Assembly: GCA_001768195.1 (NCBI GenBank)
Contig: MENI01000007.1
Location: 53,820-99,732 of the forward strand
Direction: 5' to 3'
Length of the DNA: 45,913 nucleotides
Origin: Bacteroidetes bacterium GWA2_40_15
Lineage (GTDB): Bacteria > Bacteroidota > Bacteroidia > Bacteroidales > VadinHA17
Shown here: positions 32,369-40,616 of the stretch, in pieces
Position numbering within the stretch: position 1 is the stretch's first letter
Layout of the letters: each line of letters opens with the position of its first letter
Made by a program: the position numbers and the translations under genes
Notes under the pieces: generated by a model
Database searches by the model: none
What the model was told of the DNA's origin: nothing
The model's input: only the letters and a program-made list of their open reading frames with translations

Positions 32369-33688
32369 TTAGAATTTATATGCCAGACCCGAGAAAACTC
32401 CTAAAGAATAAGGATGTAACCCGGTTGATCTGGCTGAATTGAACGGATTGATATAGTATCTGAATGTAGGTTCGAGATTCAAAGAAAGGTTTTGCGACAG
32501 ATTATACTCCATCCCCATACCCAGAGAACTGCTCAGGGAAACATCATTTAACCCTTCGGTTGTTCCCACAGGATATCTTCCTCCATCTTTTTCAGCATAT
32601 ACGACATTGCCTAACAGGAAGTTATACGACATACCTCCTATAAGATTAAGATCTACCTTCCTGTCTATCACTTTATATCTGACCACAACAGGCAGCTCAA
32701 GGAAGCTCATATCCTGAAATAGAGTACTGCTTACATAACTCAGGCTAGCTTTAACCGGATCAAAAATATCATTTGTAAAATATGTAAGGATCCTTTCCGG
32801 AAGACTATAAGAACTAAGGAAGATATCTGAATTATTTGTCTGAACAGTTCCATTTGCTGTCAGAACTTTAAAATTAGGGCCTCCCTTTGAATTATCATAT
32901 TTCTGAAAGCCACTATACGCAGTGATGCCGTTCATTTCCTGTCCTAAGGTAGAATAATACAAACCCGACTGTATACTGAACCTGCTGTTTATCCTGTATG
33001 CAAGACTGACACCTCCGGTGTAGGAAACCCGGGTCTGATCCGACTCCATTAGCTTTTTGGCCAGGTCATTACCTGAGGATGTGAACTGAGAATAATAAGT
33101 TGGGGAGGCCATTGCTGTAACTGACCACCTGTCCATGGCCGGCATTTCAATATTTTCCTGAAAATATTCATAGGTAACTGGCTTAATTTCAGGATAAACG
33201 ACTTTTGTGTTTTTCCTGTCGGAAGTATTCTGCAAGCCCTTAACTGACTGATAATCGGTCAGTAAATACGAGGGAACAGAGTAACTGACCTTTTCAGAAA
33301 CTGGTATTATTTCTTTCTCCGGCAACGAAACCGGAGAAATTTCCGGTTCAGTATTAACAGGCCTGGTTGAAACAACACGTACATTCCTGTTTTTTTCTCC
33401 GGATATCACAGAAGTAACTGTGGCAGCAACAGAAGATGGTAACTGCTGGTTTTCAGCCACTGATTCAGGTATCAGGTCCAATGATGCTTCCATACTCCAC
33501 CTGTAAGCAAGGAACCCCAGCGAAACAATAACAGCCACCGCTGCTGCAGCTCTTAACAGAGGAAGGGGACTTTTTCTCCTTTTAATAACTGGATGAATAT
33601 TATCCCATATTTCAGAAGGAGGAAGAACTTCAAAGTCCTTAAGTCCGTTTCTGAAAACCAGATCAATATTTGCCCTGCTGTCAGCCAT
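32369..33688 (-). CDS. Anti-sigma-like protein fused to an outer-membrane beta-barrel domain
   Basis: A 439-residue protein with an unusual layout. Residues 1-42 form a short soluble domain (IWDNIHPVIKRRK) resembling the cytoplasmic part of anti-sigma factors. A membrane helix follows at about 43-63, then a Ser/Thr/Pro-rich linker (65-185), and a beta-barrel of the OmpA/PorT-like type (188-439) that ends in GVFSGLAYKF with a terminal aromatic residue. The start overlaps the sigma factor gene's end by eight bases, so the two are co-translated. It probably holds the sigma factor and responds to an envelope cue. How one chain could span both membranes is unclear; the barrel-like part may fold in the periplasm. 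Confidence 0.75.
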   Translation of the reverse strand: MADSRANIDLVFRNGLKDFEVLPPSEIWDNIHPVIKRRKSPLPLLRAAAAVAVIVSLGFLAYRWSMEASLDLIPESVAENQQLPSSVAATVTSVISGEKNRNVRVVSTRPVNTEPEISPVSLPEKEIIPVSEKVSYSVPSYLLTDYQSVKGLQNTSDRKNTKVVYPEIKPVTYEYFQENIEMPAMDRWSVTAMASPTYYSQFTSSGNDLAKKLMESDQTRVSYTGGVSLAYRINSRFSIQSGLYYSTLGQEMNGITAYSGFQKYDNSKGGPNFKVLTANGTVQTNNSDIFLSSYSLPERILTYFTNDIFDPVKASLSYVSSTLFQDMSFLELPVVVRYKVIDRKVDLNLIGGMSYNFLLGNVVYAEKDGGRYPVGTTEGLNDVSLSSSLGMGMEYNLSQNLSLNLEPTFRYYINPFNSARSTGLHPYSLGVFSGLAYKF

Positions 33689-34244
33689 TGACTATTATCT
33701 TCTTCTTAATTCCCGTATATGAACCTACCCGACGCTGAAGAATAATCCTTGCTCTTGAAAGGTTTGACTTTGAAGTGCCTTCGGAAATATTCACCAGCTT
33801 ACTGATTTCCTTATGTGAATACCCTTCAATAGCATAGAGATTAAATACCATCCTGTACTTAGGTGGCAGCTCTCTGATTATACTGAGGAGATCGCTTGCT
33901 TCCAGTCCTGTATATTCTTCAGAATCAGGTTCAGATTCAGTTTCCGATATCTGATCGATATCCTCAACCTTATACAGATTGTTCCTGCTCCGGTATTTTT
34001 CCAGTGCTGTGTTAACTGTTATCCTCCTCATCCAGCCTTCAAAAGAACCCTCAAACTTATATTGCCGCAGGTTTTCGAATATTTTAATAAATCCTTCCTG
34101 CAGAATATCCTTGGCCTCATCATAATCAGCAGCATACTGAAGACATACGACAAATAGTTTTGCAGCATGTCTTCTGTACAGGAGTTCCTGATCTCTCCTG
34201 TTTCCTTCAAGACAACCCTTTATTATTTCTCTGACCTCTGACAA
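33681..34244 (-). CDS. ECF RNA polymerase sigma factor
   Basis: A 187-residue sigma-70 family factor of the ECF group. Region 2 spans about 24-90 (LYRRHAAKLFVVCLQYAADYDEAKDILQEGFIKIF, then FEGWMRRITVN), and region 4 spans about 120-175 with LPPKYRMVFNLYAIEGYSHKEISKLVNISEGTSKSNLSRAR as the helix-turn-helix. Regions 1.1 and 3 are absent. It overlaps the following anti-sigma-like gene by eight bases. Its targets are unknown; ECF factors in this phylum usually direct stress or envelope genes and their own operon. No promoter-like box with the -33/-7 form was found directly upstream. Confidence 0.95.
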   Translation of the reverse strand: MSEVREIIKGCLEGNRRDQELLYRRHAAKLFVVCLQYAADYDEAKDILQEGFIKIFENLRQYKFEGSFEGWMRRITVNTALEKYRSRNNLYKVEDIDQISETESEPDSEEYTGLEASDLLSIIRELPPKYRMVFNLYAIEGYSHKEISKLVNISEGTSKSNLSRARIILQRRVGSYTGIKKKIIVNG

Positions 34245-34327
34245 GGCTTTTATCCTTTTTGAACAGATAAAATTATAAAATAATTGTCTTAAATACCAAC
34301 ATCCTGCAAAATATTGATGGTTAAAAC

Positions 34328-34369
34328 AAAAAAAAGGTTGCGTTATCCCGGGTTAAAGATGGATAACCT
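34328..34369 (-). terminator. Intrinsic terminator overlapping the lpdA stop codon
   Basis: On the minus strand, AGGTTATCC (34369-34361) can pair with GGATAAC..CCT (34348-34336, with a small bulge), and is followed by eight T residues (complement of 34328-34335). The stop codon TAA of lpdA (34355-34353) lies in the loop, so the last codons form one arm. It should end the transcript before the sigma factor gene. Confidence 0.65.
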
Positions 34370-35744
34370 CATCGTAAGCTGCCGCTGCAGCCTCCATTAT
34401 TGCTTCAGACATTGTCGGATGAGGATGTACTGATTTTATTATCTCATGAGCTGTAGTCTCAAGCTTTCTGGCAACAACTATCTCTGCAATCATCTCAGTA
34501 ACATTCGCTCCGATCATATGTGCCCCCAGCAGTTCTCCGTACTCTGCGTCAAAAATCAGCTTAACAAACCCATCCTTTGCACCCGAAGCGCTTGCTTTAC
34601 CGGAAGCTGTAAAAGGGAATTTACCCACTTTTATTGTGTAACCGGCTTCCCGGGCTGCAGTCTCCGTCATTCCGACTGATGCTATTTCCGGATTTGTATA
34701 TGTGCATCCGGGAATGTTCCCGTAATCGAGAGGCTCCACATCAAGTCCTGCAATCTTCTCAACGCAGATAATTCCCTCAGCTGATGCCACATGTGCAAGT
34801 GCAGGACCATGAACAATATCACCAATAGCGAAGATACCTGTAACATTGGTGCGGTAGAAATCATCGACCACAATCTTTCCTTTTTCAGTTTTAATACCGT
34901 TTTTCTCAAGTCCCAGATCTTCAATATTTGTTGTAACACCAACAGCTGAAAGAACGATATCTGTCTCAACAATCTCTGTCCCCTTGGGCGTCTTTATCGT
35001 CACTTTGCACTTTGTTCCGGCAGTATCGACCGACTCAACCGATGAGTCTGTCATAACCTTCATCTTCATCTTTTTGAATGATCGCTCAAGCTGTTTTGAA
35101 ACCTCATCGTCTTCGTTGGGTACTATTCCTGGCAGGAATTCCACAAGGGTAACGCTGGTTCCTATTGACTGGTAAAAGGCAGCAAATTCACTTCCGATTG
35201 CTCCGGAACCCACTACCACCATTGACTTCGGTTGAGTTTCAAGTGTCATTGCTTCACGGTAACCGATTATTCTTTTGCCATCCTGCTTAAGACCGGCCAA
35301 TTCTTTCGATCTTGCACCTGTTGCAAGAATAATGTTTCCGGCAGTATAGTCCTTCTTAACACCATCCTGATCCTCAACCTCCACAGTGTTGCCTGATTTA
35401 AGCCTTCCGTATCCTTTGATATGCACTATATTGTTTTTACGGAAAAGGAACTGGATTCCTTTACTCATCCCTACCGCGACGCTTCTGCTTCTTGATATCA
35501 TTGCACTGAAATCAGGAGTGATATCTCCCGAAACTTTAATCCCGTAATCTGAAGCATGTGTAAGATATTCAAATACCTGGGCACTCTTCAGGAGCGATTT
35601 TGTAGGTATACATCCCCAGTTAAGGCATATTCCTCCCAGTTCTGCTTTTTCAACAACTGCAACCCTCATTTTAAGCTGCGATGCCCTGATTGCTGCAACG
35701 TAGCCACCAGGGCCACTGCCAATTATTATAAGATCGTAATCCAT
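34353..35744 (-). CDS. lpdA: Dihydrolipoyl dehydrogenase
   Basis: A 463-residue flavoprotein disulfide reductase, the E3 subunit of 2-oxoacid dehydrogenase or glycine cleavage complexes. FAD-binding GSGPGGYVAAIRAS (9-22), redox-active pair Cys40 and Cys45 in GGICLNWGCIPTK, NAD-binding GSGAIGSEFAAF, the second FAD site GIFAIGDIVHGPALAH, and the catalytic HPHPTMSE near the C terminus are all present. It lies 24 bases downstream of the metal-transport permease gene on the same strand and may be partly co-transcribed with it. No E1/E2 genes are in the window, so its complex cannot be assigned here. Confidence 0.96.
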   Translation of the reverse strand: MDYDLIIIGSGPGGYVAAIRASQLKMRVAVVEKAELGGICLNWGCIPTKSLLKSAQVFEYLTHASDYGIKVSGDITPDFSAMISRSRSVAVGMSKGIQFLFRKNNIVHIKGYGRLKSGNTVEVEDQDGVKKDYTAGNIILATGARSKELAGLKQDGKRIIGYREAMTLETQPKSMVVVGSGAIGSEFAAFYQSIGTSVTLVEFLPGIVPNEDDEVSKQLERSFKKMKMKVMTDSSVESVDTAGTKCKVTIKTPKGTEIVETDIVLSAVGVTTNIEDLGLEKNGIKTEKGKIVVDDFYRTNVTGIFAIGDIVHGPALAHVASAEGIICVEKIAGLDVEPLDYGNIPGCTYTNPEIASVGMTETAAREAGYTIKVGKFPFTASGKASASGAKDGFVKLIFDAEYGELLGAHMIGANVTEMIAEIVVARKLETTAHEIIKSVHPHPTMSEAIMEAAAAAYDEVIHL

Positions 35745-35768
35745 ATTCCTGATTTTTAATATTACTTA

Positions 35769-36596
35769 CTATCGGTTTATTCTTTTATATCTTAACAACA
35801 GCTGATTAATCCCTTTTGCAACAACCCATATTATTACCAGTGTAAAGATTATTGTGGCGCCAACAGGTATCCCGGCAAAATAGGAAATAGTGTATCCTGC
35901 CGATGTTCCAAGAAATCCTGCCAGTACAGACCATACTACAACTTTGAAGTAGACCCTTGTAAAGATCATAGCGATATTAGGGGGAATTGTAAGAAGCGAA
36001 AGCACCAGTACGACGCCTGCCATTCTTATATTCAGCACAATGGTAAGGGCCATAAGTGAAGTGGTTACATATTTGAAAATATCCACATAAGATGAATAGG
36101 TCCTGGCATATGACTCATCAAATGAAATGTACAGGATAGTCCTGTAGAATATAAGAAAATATAGTATGAGAATAATTGACATTACTCCAAGCGCTATAAT
36201 ATCGGCATCAGAAACAGTAAGTATGCTTCCGAAGAGGTAGCTCATAAGATTCGGACTATATCCCGGCGTCAGGTAAATGAAAATGATCCCTATCGCCATT
36301 CCAAAAGCCCAGAGTATACCGATTGCCGAATCTTCCCTGATCTTTTGCCTGCCTGACAGATACTCAACTCCAAGCGCTGATAGTATACCGAAAACTGCAG
36401 CTCCTATGACGGGATTAATCCCTGCAAAGTATCCTATACCGATACCCCCGAATGAAGCATGGGTAATACCCCCGCTCAGGAATACCATCCTTCTCGATAC
36501 AATATATGTACCTGCCAGACCTGCAGTTATGCTGGCAAACAAGGCTCCCAGAATTGCCCTGACAATAAAATCATATTGAAAAATACTCTGATCCAC
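35769..36596 (-). CDS. znuB: Zinc/manganese ABC transporter permease (ZnuB-like)
   Basis: A 275-residue integral membrane protein of the ABC-3 permease family, about eight hydrophobic helices. Family stretches include SGGITHASFGGIGIGYF (41-57), RMAGVVLVLSLLTIPPNIAM and SYFAGIPVGATIIFT. The start is a GTG (complement of 36594-36596) that overlaps the last base of the ATPase stop codon, so the two are coupled. It completes a three-gene uptake system with the ATPase and the binding protein upstream. Zinc is the most likely substrate because of the binding protein's His-rich loop; manganese or iron is possible. Confidence 0.92.
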   Translation of the reverse strand: MDQSIFQYDFIVRAILGALFASITAGLAGTYIVSRRMVFLSGGITHASFGGIGIGYFAGINPVIGAAVFGILSALGVEYLSGRQKIREDSAIGILWAFGMAIGIIFIYLTPGYSPNLMSYLFGSILTVSDADIIALGVMSIILILYFLIFYRTILYISFDESYARTYSSYVDIFKYVTTSLMALTIVLNIRMAGVVLVLSLLTIPPNIAMIFTRVYFKVVVWSVLAGFLGTSAGYTISYFAGIPVGATIIFTLVIIWVVAKGINQLLLRYKRINR

Positions 36597-37342
36597 TAAG
36601 TATGTATTTTAAGAACAGTGTGGGGCACTTCACCGTGAGTAATTAGCTGAATAGGGCAACCATAGGCAAGAAGGTCATCATTGGTGATCTCATGTGAAGG
36701 ATGGTAATGAAGCTTACGGTTAACGCATGCAAACGACTTTATATGCGATGAAATGGTACCGACGTCGTGTGAAACCATCAGTATTGCCATACGTCCGTTC
36801 AGCATCCTGAGCTTCTCATAAAAATCATTCTCAAATGATGAGTCCACAAAATTACCCGGTTCATCGAGTAACAGGAGCCTTGGATCGCCTATTATGGCAC
36901 GTCCGAGGAATACACGCTGCAACTGCCCGCCTGACAGCTCACTGAGAGATAACCGGGCCATTCCCTTAAGCCCAAGCTCCTCTATAACCATCTCCGCCTT
37001 TTTTTTGTCATCAGATGACATCCCCGACATAACGCCTTTCCTGATCATGAGCCCCGATAACACAACGTCAGTTACTGTAACGGGATAATTAATATCCCCG
37101 GTTGAGATCTGAGGAAGGTATCCGATACTGTTTGAATTGAGCAGATCACTGTTGAATATTATCTCCCCGCTGACAGGCTTCAGAAGGCCAAGTATAACCT
37201 TAAGAAGCGTTGTTTTGCCTCCTCCATTCGGCCCTATTACCCCGATAAAATCATTTTCCTTAACTGAAAAATTAATCTCTTCCAGCACCAGGCTTCCGCC
37301 ATATGAAGCTGACAATGAATGCATATCGAATAAACCGGCCAT
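36596..37342 (-). CDS. znuC: Zinc/manganese ABC transporter ATPase (ZnuC-like)
   Basis: A 248-residue ABC ATPase. Walker A GPNGGGKTT (about 38-46), signature LSGGQLQRVFLGRA, Walker B LLLLDEPGNFVD, and switch His in VSHD. The sequence just before the signature (LSLSEL) and the C-terminal LITHGEVPHTV tail fit metal-uptake ATPases. The usual DEPT is DEPG here, as in several members of this subfamily. It starts 10 bases after the binding-protein gene and overlaps the permease gene by one base. Confidence 0.93.
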   Translation of the reverse strand: MAGLFDMHSLSASYGGSLVLEEINFSVKENDFIGVIGPNGGGKTTLLKVILGLLKPVSGEIIFNSDLLNSNSIGYLPQISTGDINYPVTVTDVVLSGLMIRKGVMSGMSSDDKKKAEMVIEELGLKGMARLSLSELSGGQLQRVFLGRAIIGDPRLLLLDEPGNFVDSSFENDFYEKLRMLNGRMAILMVSHDVGTISSHIKSFACVNRKLHYHPSHEITNDDLLAYGCPIQLITHGEVPHTVLKIHT

Positions 37343-37351
37343 CTCTTCAGA

Positions 37352-38239
37352 TTATTTGGTGCTTTTTTTAAAACTTTTATTAAGTGAATGGATTATCTCA
37401 AGTGTTGAGCTCTCCCAGTCTTCCGACAAAGGGTCTATGATCTTTATTTCAGCTCCGATCTCATCAGCAATAGCCTTAGCATTTTTAGTATCATATTCCT
37501 TCTGTATAAATATCATTTTCAGACTATCTTCTCTAGCCCTGTCAATCAGATACTTAAGGCGTGACGGGGGAGGTTCCTTTCCCTCATACTCAACTGAAAT
37601 CTCCTCGAGGTTATAATCCCTTGCAAGATAGCCCAGATTAGGATGAAAGATCATAAATGACCTGTTTATGTTGTGCGAAAAAAGCTCTTCGGCAGTTTGG
37701 TCAACAGAGATTATGATTGAGTCCAGAGCATAGAAGTTCTCTTCATACAACTCTTTCCGTGCGGGATTGAGTTTACACAGAAACTCCTTCAGGGCTTTAG
37801 CCATTACCCTGGCACATTGGGGAGATACCCAATAATGAGGGTCAGCACTTTCCACATGATCTCCTTCATGATGATGATCTGATTCGAGTGGTTCAATGTA
37901 ATCTCCCAGAGACAACTTTACCATATTCCTGTTTACCTCATAAAAGCGGTCAAGCCAGGTCATCTCAAAACCCAGATATCCATTACTTACATAGGCTACC
38001 GACTTTCTCAGATTTGTTATCTGGTCGGGATATGGTTCATAAACATGCGGATTCGCCCCTGCCGGGACCATAACATTAACAATGAAATCATCACCGCAAA
38101 TCTTCTCAATAAAGTACTTATAAGGTGCTATACTGACAGTTATTACCGGTCTGTCGTCATCAACACCATTTCGGCCACAGGAGAGAAAAGCTAACAGGAT
38201 AAATGCAAAAAAAGAAATTCTAGCCATCTGCAGGGTCAT
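37352..38239 (-). CDS. znuA: Zinc-type metal-binding lipoprotein (ZnuA-like)
   Basis: A 295-residue cluster A-I substrate-binding protein. The signal ends LLAFLSC with lipidated Cys, so it is fixed to a membrane. Metal ligands fit the family: His in ANPHVYEP (about 64-69), His in DPHYWVSP, His in FHPNLGYLAR, and a C-terminal Asp. A His-rich loop, DHHHEGDHVESAD (about 126-138), points to zinc rather than manganese. An in-frame ATG four codons inside would also keep a full signal peptide. A -7 box (38252-38259) lies just ahead. Confidence 0.92.
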   Translation of the reverse strand: MTLQMARISFFAFILLAFLSCGRNGVDDDRPVITVSIAPYKYFIEKICGDDFIVNVMVPAGANPHVYEPYPDQITNLRKSVAYVSNGYLGFEMTWLDRFYEVNRNMVKLSLGDYIEPLESDHHHEGDHVESADPHYWVSPQCARVMAKALKEFLCKLNPARKELYEENFYALDSIIISVDQTAEELFSHNINRSFMIFHPNLGYLARDYNLEEISVEYEGKEPPPSRLKYLIDRAREDSLKMIFIQKEYDTKNAKAIADEIGAEIKIIDPLSEDWESSTLEIIHSLNKSFKKSTK

Positions 38240-38251
38240 ATTATAAAGCTA

Positions 38252-38259
38252 CAAATTTA
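38252..38259 (-). promoter_or_regulatory. Candidate -7 box for the znu operon
   Basis: The minus strand reads TAAATTTG about 13 bases ahead of the znuA ATG (or 25 bases ahead of the inner ATG). Upstream of it, TAACAT occurs twice with a 12-base period (38258-38263 and 38270-38275). No -33 TTTG at the right distance. Confidence 0.4.
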
Positions 38260-38285
38260 ACATATAAGATAACATTTGGTTTAGT

Positions 38286-38315
38286 GTTGCAAATAAAATA
38301 ATATAGCTATTTTTG
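38286..38315 (+). promoter_or_regulatory. Promoter of the unknown 163-residue protein gene
   Basis: GTTG (38286-38289) is followed after 18 bases by TATTTTTG (38308-38315), close to the TTTG-N19-TAnnTTTG form. The predicted start near 38322 leaves about 25 bases before the ATG at 38347. It is divergent from the znu promoter. Confidence 0.55.
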
Positions 38316-38346
38316 AGTCAGTTTAAGTAAATCTTCCTTCCGGCTG

Positions 38347-38838
38347 ATGAAGAATAAAGGCGAGGTACTGGCGTCAATCTTACTTGATTTCAAAGATTGT
38401 TATTTCTTCCTTCATAATACAAAAGAGTTTAATGTTGTTGAAAGCATTATGAATGAAGGATTTGTATTTGAAAGCCAGCTCTCACATTCCACTGACCGTG
38501 TAAACCCAAATGAACCGATAGAAGTTACATATTTCCTTTTCCAGAGGAAGGATTATGGAACTTATACCATTATCATTGCAATACCTAAAATTATATACGA
38601 AATCTATACCTCTGTCTCAAATGAATACGATACAGGTGCAGAAGATATCATGACCATCAATGATCCGATAGTCAGCGATAATGACGAATTGATCTATACT
38701 ATTTCTCCCAGGCATATTCTTGGTTACTTTAATCAGAAAACACTTGAATTCTATCAGAACAGGAACTGGGATCCTTTCTTTAATAATTGCCAGCACAGGA
38801 CTCCGGGCCGGAAAATCAGGAAACCGGGAATTAAATGA
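38347..38838 (+). CDS. Unknown 163-residue soluble protein
   Basis: I do not recognise this protein. It has no signal peptide or membrane helix. The N-terminal 90 residues have the look of a compact alpha/beta domain: FFLHNTKEFNVVESIMNEGF, a short STDRV segment, then YFLFQRKDYGTYTIIIAIP as two strands. The C-terminal end turns basic (RKIRKPGIK). The shape of the first part is reminiscent of small ADP-ribosyltransferase-like or 2'-phosphotransferase-like folds, but the characteristic triads are not clear, so I make no functional call. It has its own promoter, is divergent from znuA and lies 60 bases before the M14 pair. Confidence 0.75.
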   Translation: MKNKGEVLASILLDFKDCYFFLHNTKEFNVVESIMNEGFVFESQLSHSTDRVNPNEPIEVTYFLFQRKDYGTYTIIIAIPKIIYEIYTSVSNEYDTGAEDIMTINDPIVSDNDELIYTISPRHILGYFNQKTLEFYQNRNWDPFFNNCQHRTPGRKIRKPGIK

Positions 38839-38898
38839 TCCTGAAAAAATACAACAAATAATATTTTAACCACAGCACCAATAATCAAATAAGTCGCG

Positions 38899-40596
38899 AT
38901 GAAAATACCTTTGAAAATTATGATCCTGTCATTGGCTGCAGTTGCTTATGCAACGCAAATATCCGCACAGAACAAATACAGGAACTTCACGGAGTTGTCC
39001 CGGAAAACAGAATCACTTGCAAAGGAGTATCCTGCATTATGCTCGGTAAAATCACTGGTAAAAACAGCAGGAGGAAAAGATATCTTTGTGCTCACCATAG
39101 GTACAGGAGAGAAGGACCAGAAGCCGGCTATTGCTGTACTCGGAGGAATCGAAGGGAATTACCTTGCCGGCAGGGAACTTGCGCTCGGCTTCGCTGAAAA
39201 CCTTTTAAAAGACTCCGGAAACCCTGATATAAAACAACTCCTCAGCAGCATAACCTTCTATGTTTTTCCTGATATTTCACCGGATGCTTCGGAGCAGTAT
39301 TTTACAGGGTTGAAATACGAAAGAGTCATAAATTCAAGGTCCACTGACGACGACAGAGACTTTGTTTCTGACGAAGATCCTTACGAAGACCTGAATGGTG
39401 ATGGAATTATAACGCTTATTCGCGTTTCTGATCCTGCCGGAACCTTTATTGAAAGTGATGATGACAGGAGGATAATGGTCGCAGCCGACCTCTCAAAAGG
39501 GCAGAAAGGATCATATTTTGTCTACTCAGAAGGTATTGACAATGACAAAGACGGGAAATTCAATGAAGATGGCCCCGGTGGTGTTAATCCAAACAGGAAC
39601 TTCACCTGCAACTATGAGGAGTACGGACAGAATTCAGGATATCATGCAATGTCCGAACCTGAAACAAAGGCTGTTGCTGACTTCCTGTTCGACCATTTCA
39701 ATATCTATTCAACAGTGGCATTTGGTCCGCAGGATAATCTGGGACAACCTCTGAAAGCATCAGAAAAGCAGCCGGAATTCACTTCTTTTGAACAGGGAAT
39801 GGGACGTGGAGTGGGAATGGGAATGGGAATGACACGGGGAGCGCCAAGAGAACCTGTTGACAGAAGGATAACTGCCATTCTTAAGAAAGATGAAATAATA
39901 AACAAACTTGTATCCGATAAATATCATGAAATTACAGGAGCTAAAGGAGCTCCATCTGCAGTTCAGGCACCTGGTAATTTTATGGATTGGGCATATTACC
40001 ACTATGGCAGATACAGCTTTAGTACTCCGGGATGGTGGTATCCGGTTGAAAAAGGTAAAAACAGTGAAGTTGCCTTCCTCTCATTTGCTGAAAAAAACAG
40101 AATACCTGATGCATTTGTGCCCTGGACTGAAATTAAGCATCCGGACTTCCCCTCGAAAAAAACTGAAGCAGGCGGGATAAAGCCATTTATTATGAATAAT
40201 CCTCCGGCTGATACACTTGGATATCTCATTTCAAAGCACTATGAATTCATCACTGCACTGGCAGCCATGCATCCCGAACTGGAATTCATCGACACAAAAA
40301 TTGAAAACAGAGGAGATAATTTATTCAGTATTACACTTAAAGTGCATAACAGGGGAATATTTGCCACTGCTGCCGAAGCCGGGTCAATAAATCAGTGGAC
40401 CAAAATTATGCGCATGGTCATTGAACCTGCAAAGGGACAAACTCTGTTAAGCGGTCAGAAAATACAGCGCATACAACGGCTTGAGGGAGGCTCCACTGCA
40501 GAATTCAGCTGGCTTATATCCGGAAAAGGCAGTGTTCTTATTAGTGCCGGAGCAATTAATGTTGGAACTATTAAAACCACTCTTGAACTGAAATAG
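38899..40596 (+). CDS. M14 carboxypeptidase-like protein lacking zinc ligands (likely pseudoenzyme)
   Basis: A 565-residue exported protein (signal MKIPLKIMILSLAAVAYA). The body follows the M14 zinc carboxypeptidase plan and is similar throughout to the next gene's product. The zinc motif HxxE is replaced: the family GGIHGNE-type segment is GGIEGNYLAGRE, with Glu85 and Tyr88 at the ligand positions. The third ligand segment (SFHNSGG in the neighbour) is AFGPQDN (275-280), with no His. The Asn-Arg substrate site remains as NPNRNF (230-235), and the region of the catalytic Glu as KTEAGGIKPF. Two Asp-rich, Ca-binding-like loops (DLNGDGI, DNDKDGKFNEDG) are kept. A Gly-Met repeat lies at 299-311. 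It probably binds peptides or supports its neighbour rather than hydrolysing. Confidence 0.87.
   Translation: MKIPLKIMILSLAAVAYATQISAQNKYRNFTELSRKTESLAKEYPALCSVKSLVKTAGGKDIFVLTIGTGEKDQKPAIAVLGGIEGNYLAGRELALGFAENLLKDSGNPDIKQLLSSITFYVFPDISPDASEQYFTGLKYERVINSRSTDDDRDFVSDEDPYEDLNGDGIITLIRVSDPAGTFIESDDDRRIMVAADLSKGQKGSYFVYSEGIDNDKDGKFNEDGPGGVNPNRNFTCNYEEYGQNSGYHAMSEPETKAVADFLFDHFNIYSTVAFGPQDNLGQPLKASEKQPEFTSFEQGMGRGVGMGMGMTRGAPREPVDRRITAILKKDEIINKLVSDKYHEITGAKGAPSAVQAPGNFMDWAYYHYGRYSFSTPGWWYPVEKGKNSEVAFLSFAEKNRIPDAFVPWTEIKHPDFPSKKTEAGGIKPFIMNNPPADTLGYLISKHYEFITALAAMHPELEFIDTKIENRGDNLFSITLKVHNRGIFATAAEAGSINQWTKIMRMVIEPAKGQTLLSGQKIQRIQRLEGGSTAEFSWLISGKGSVLISAGAINVGTIKTTLELK
39795..39831 (+). repeat. 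In-frame GGGAAT microsatellite
   Basis: Three exact GGGAAT units (39813-39830) and diverged neighbours code for a GlyMet run in the M14-like pseudoenzyme. Length change by six bases would keep the frame, so the loop could vary in length between strains. Confidence 0.6.
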
Positions 40597-40616
40597 CTAA
40601 TAATCAAAGATATCCG

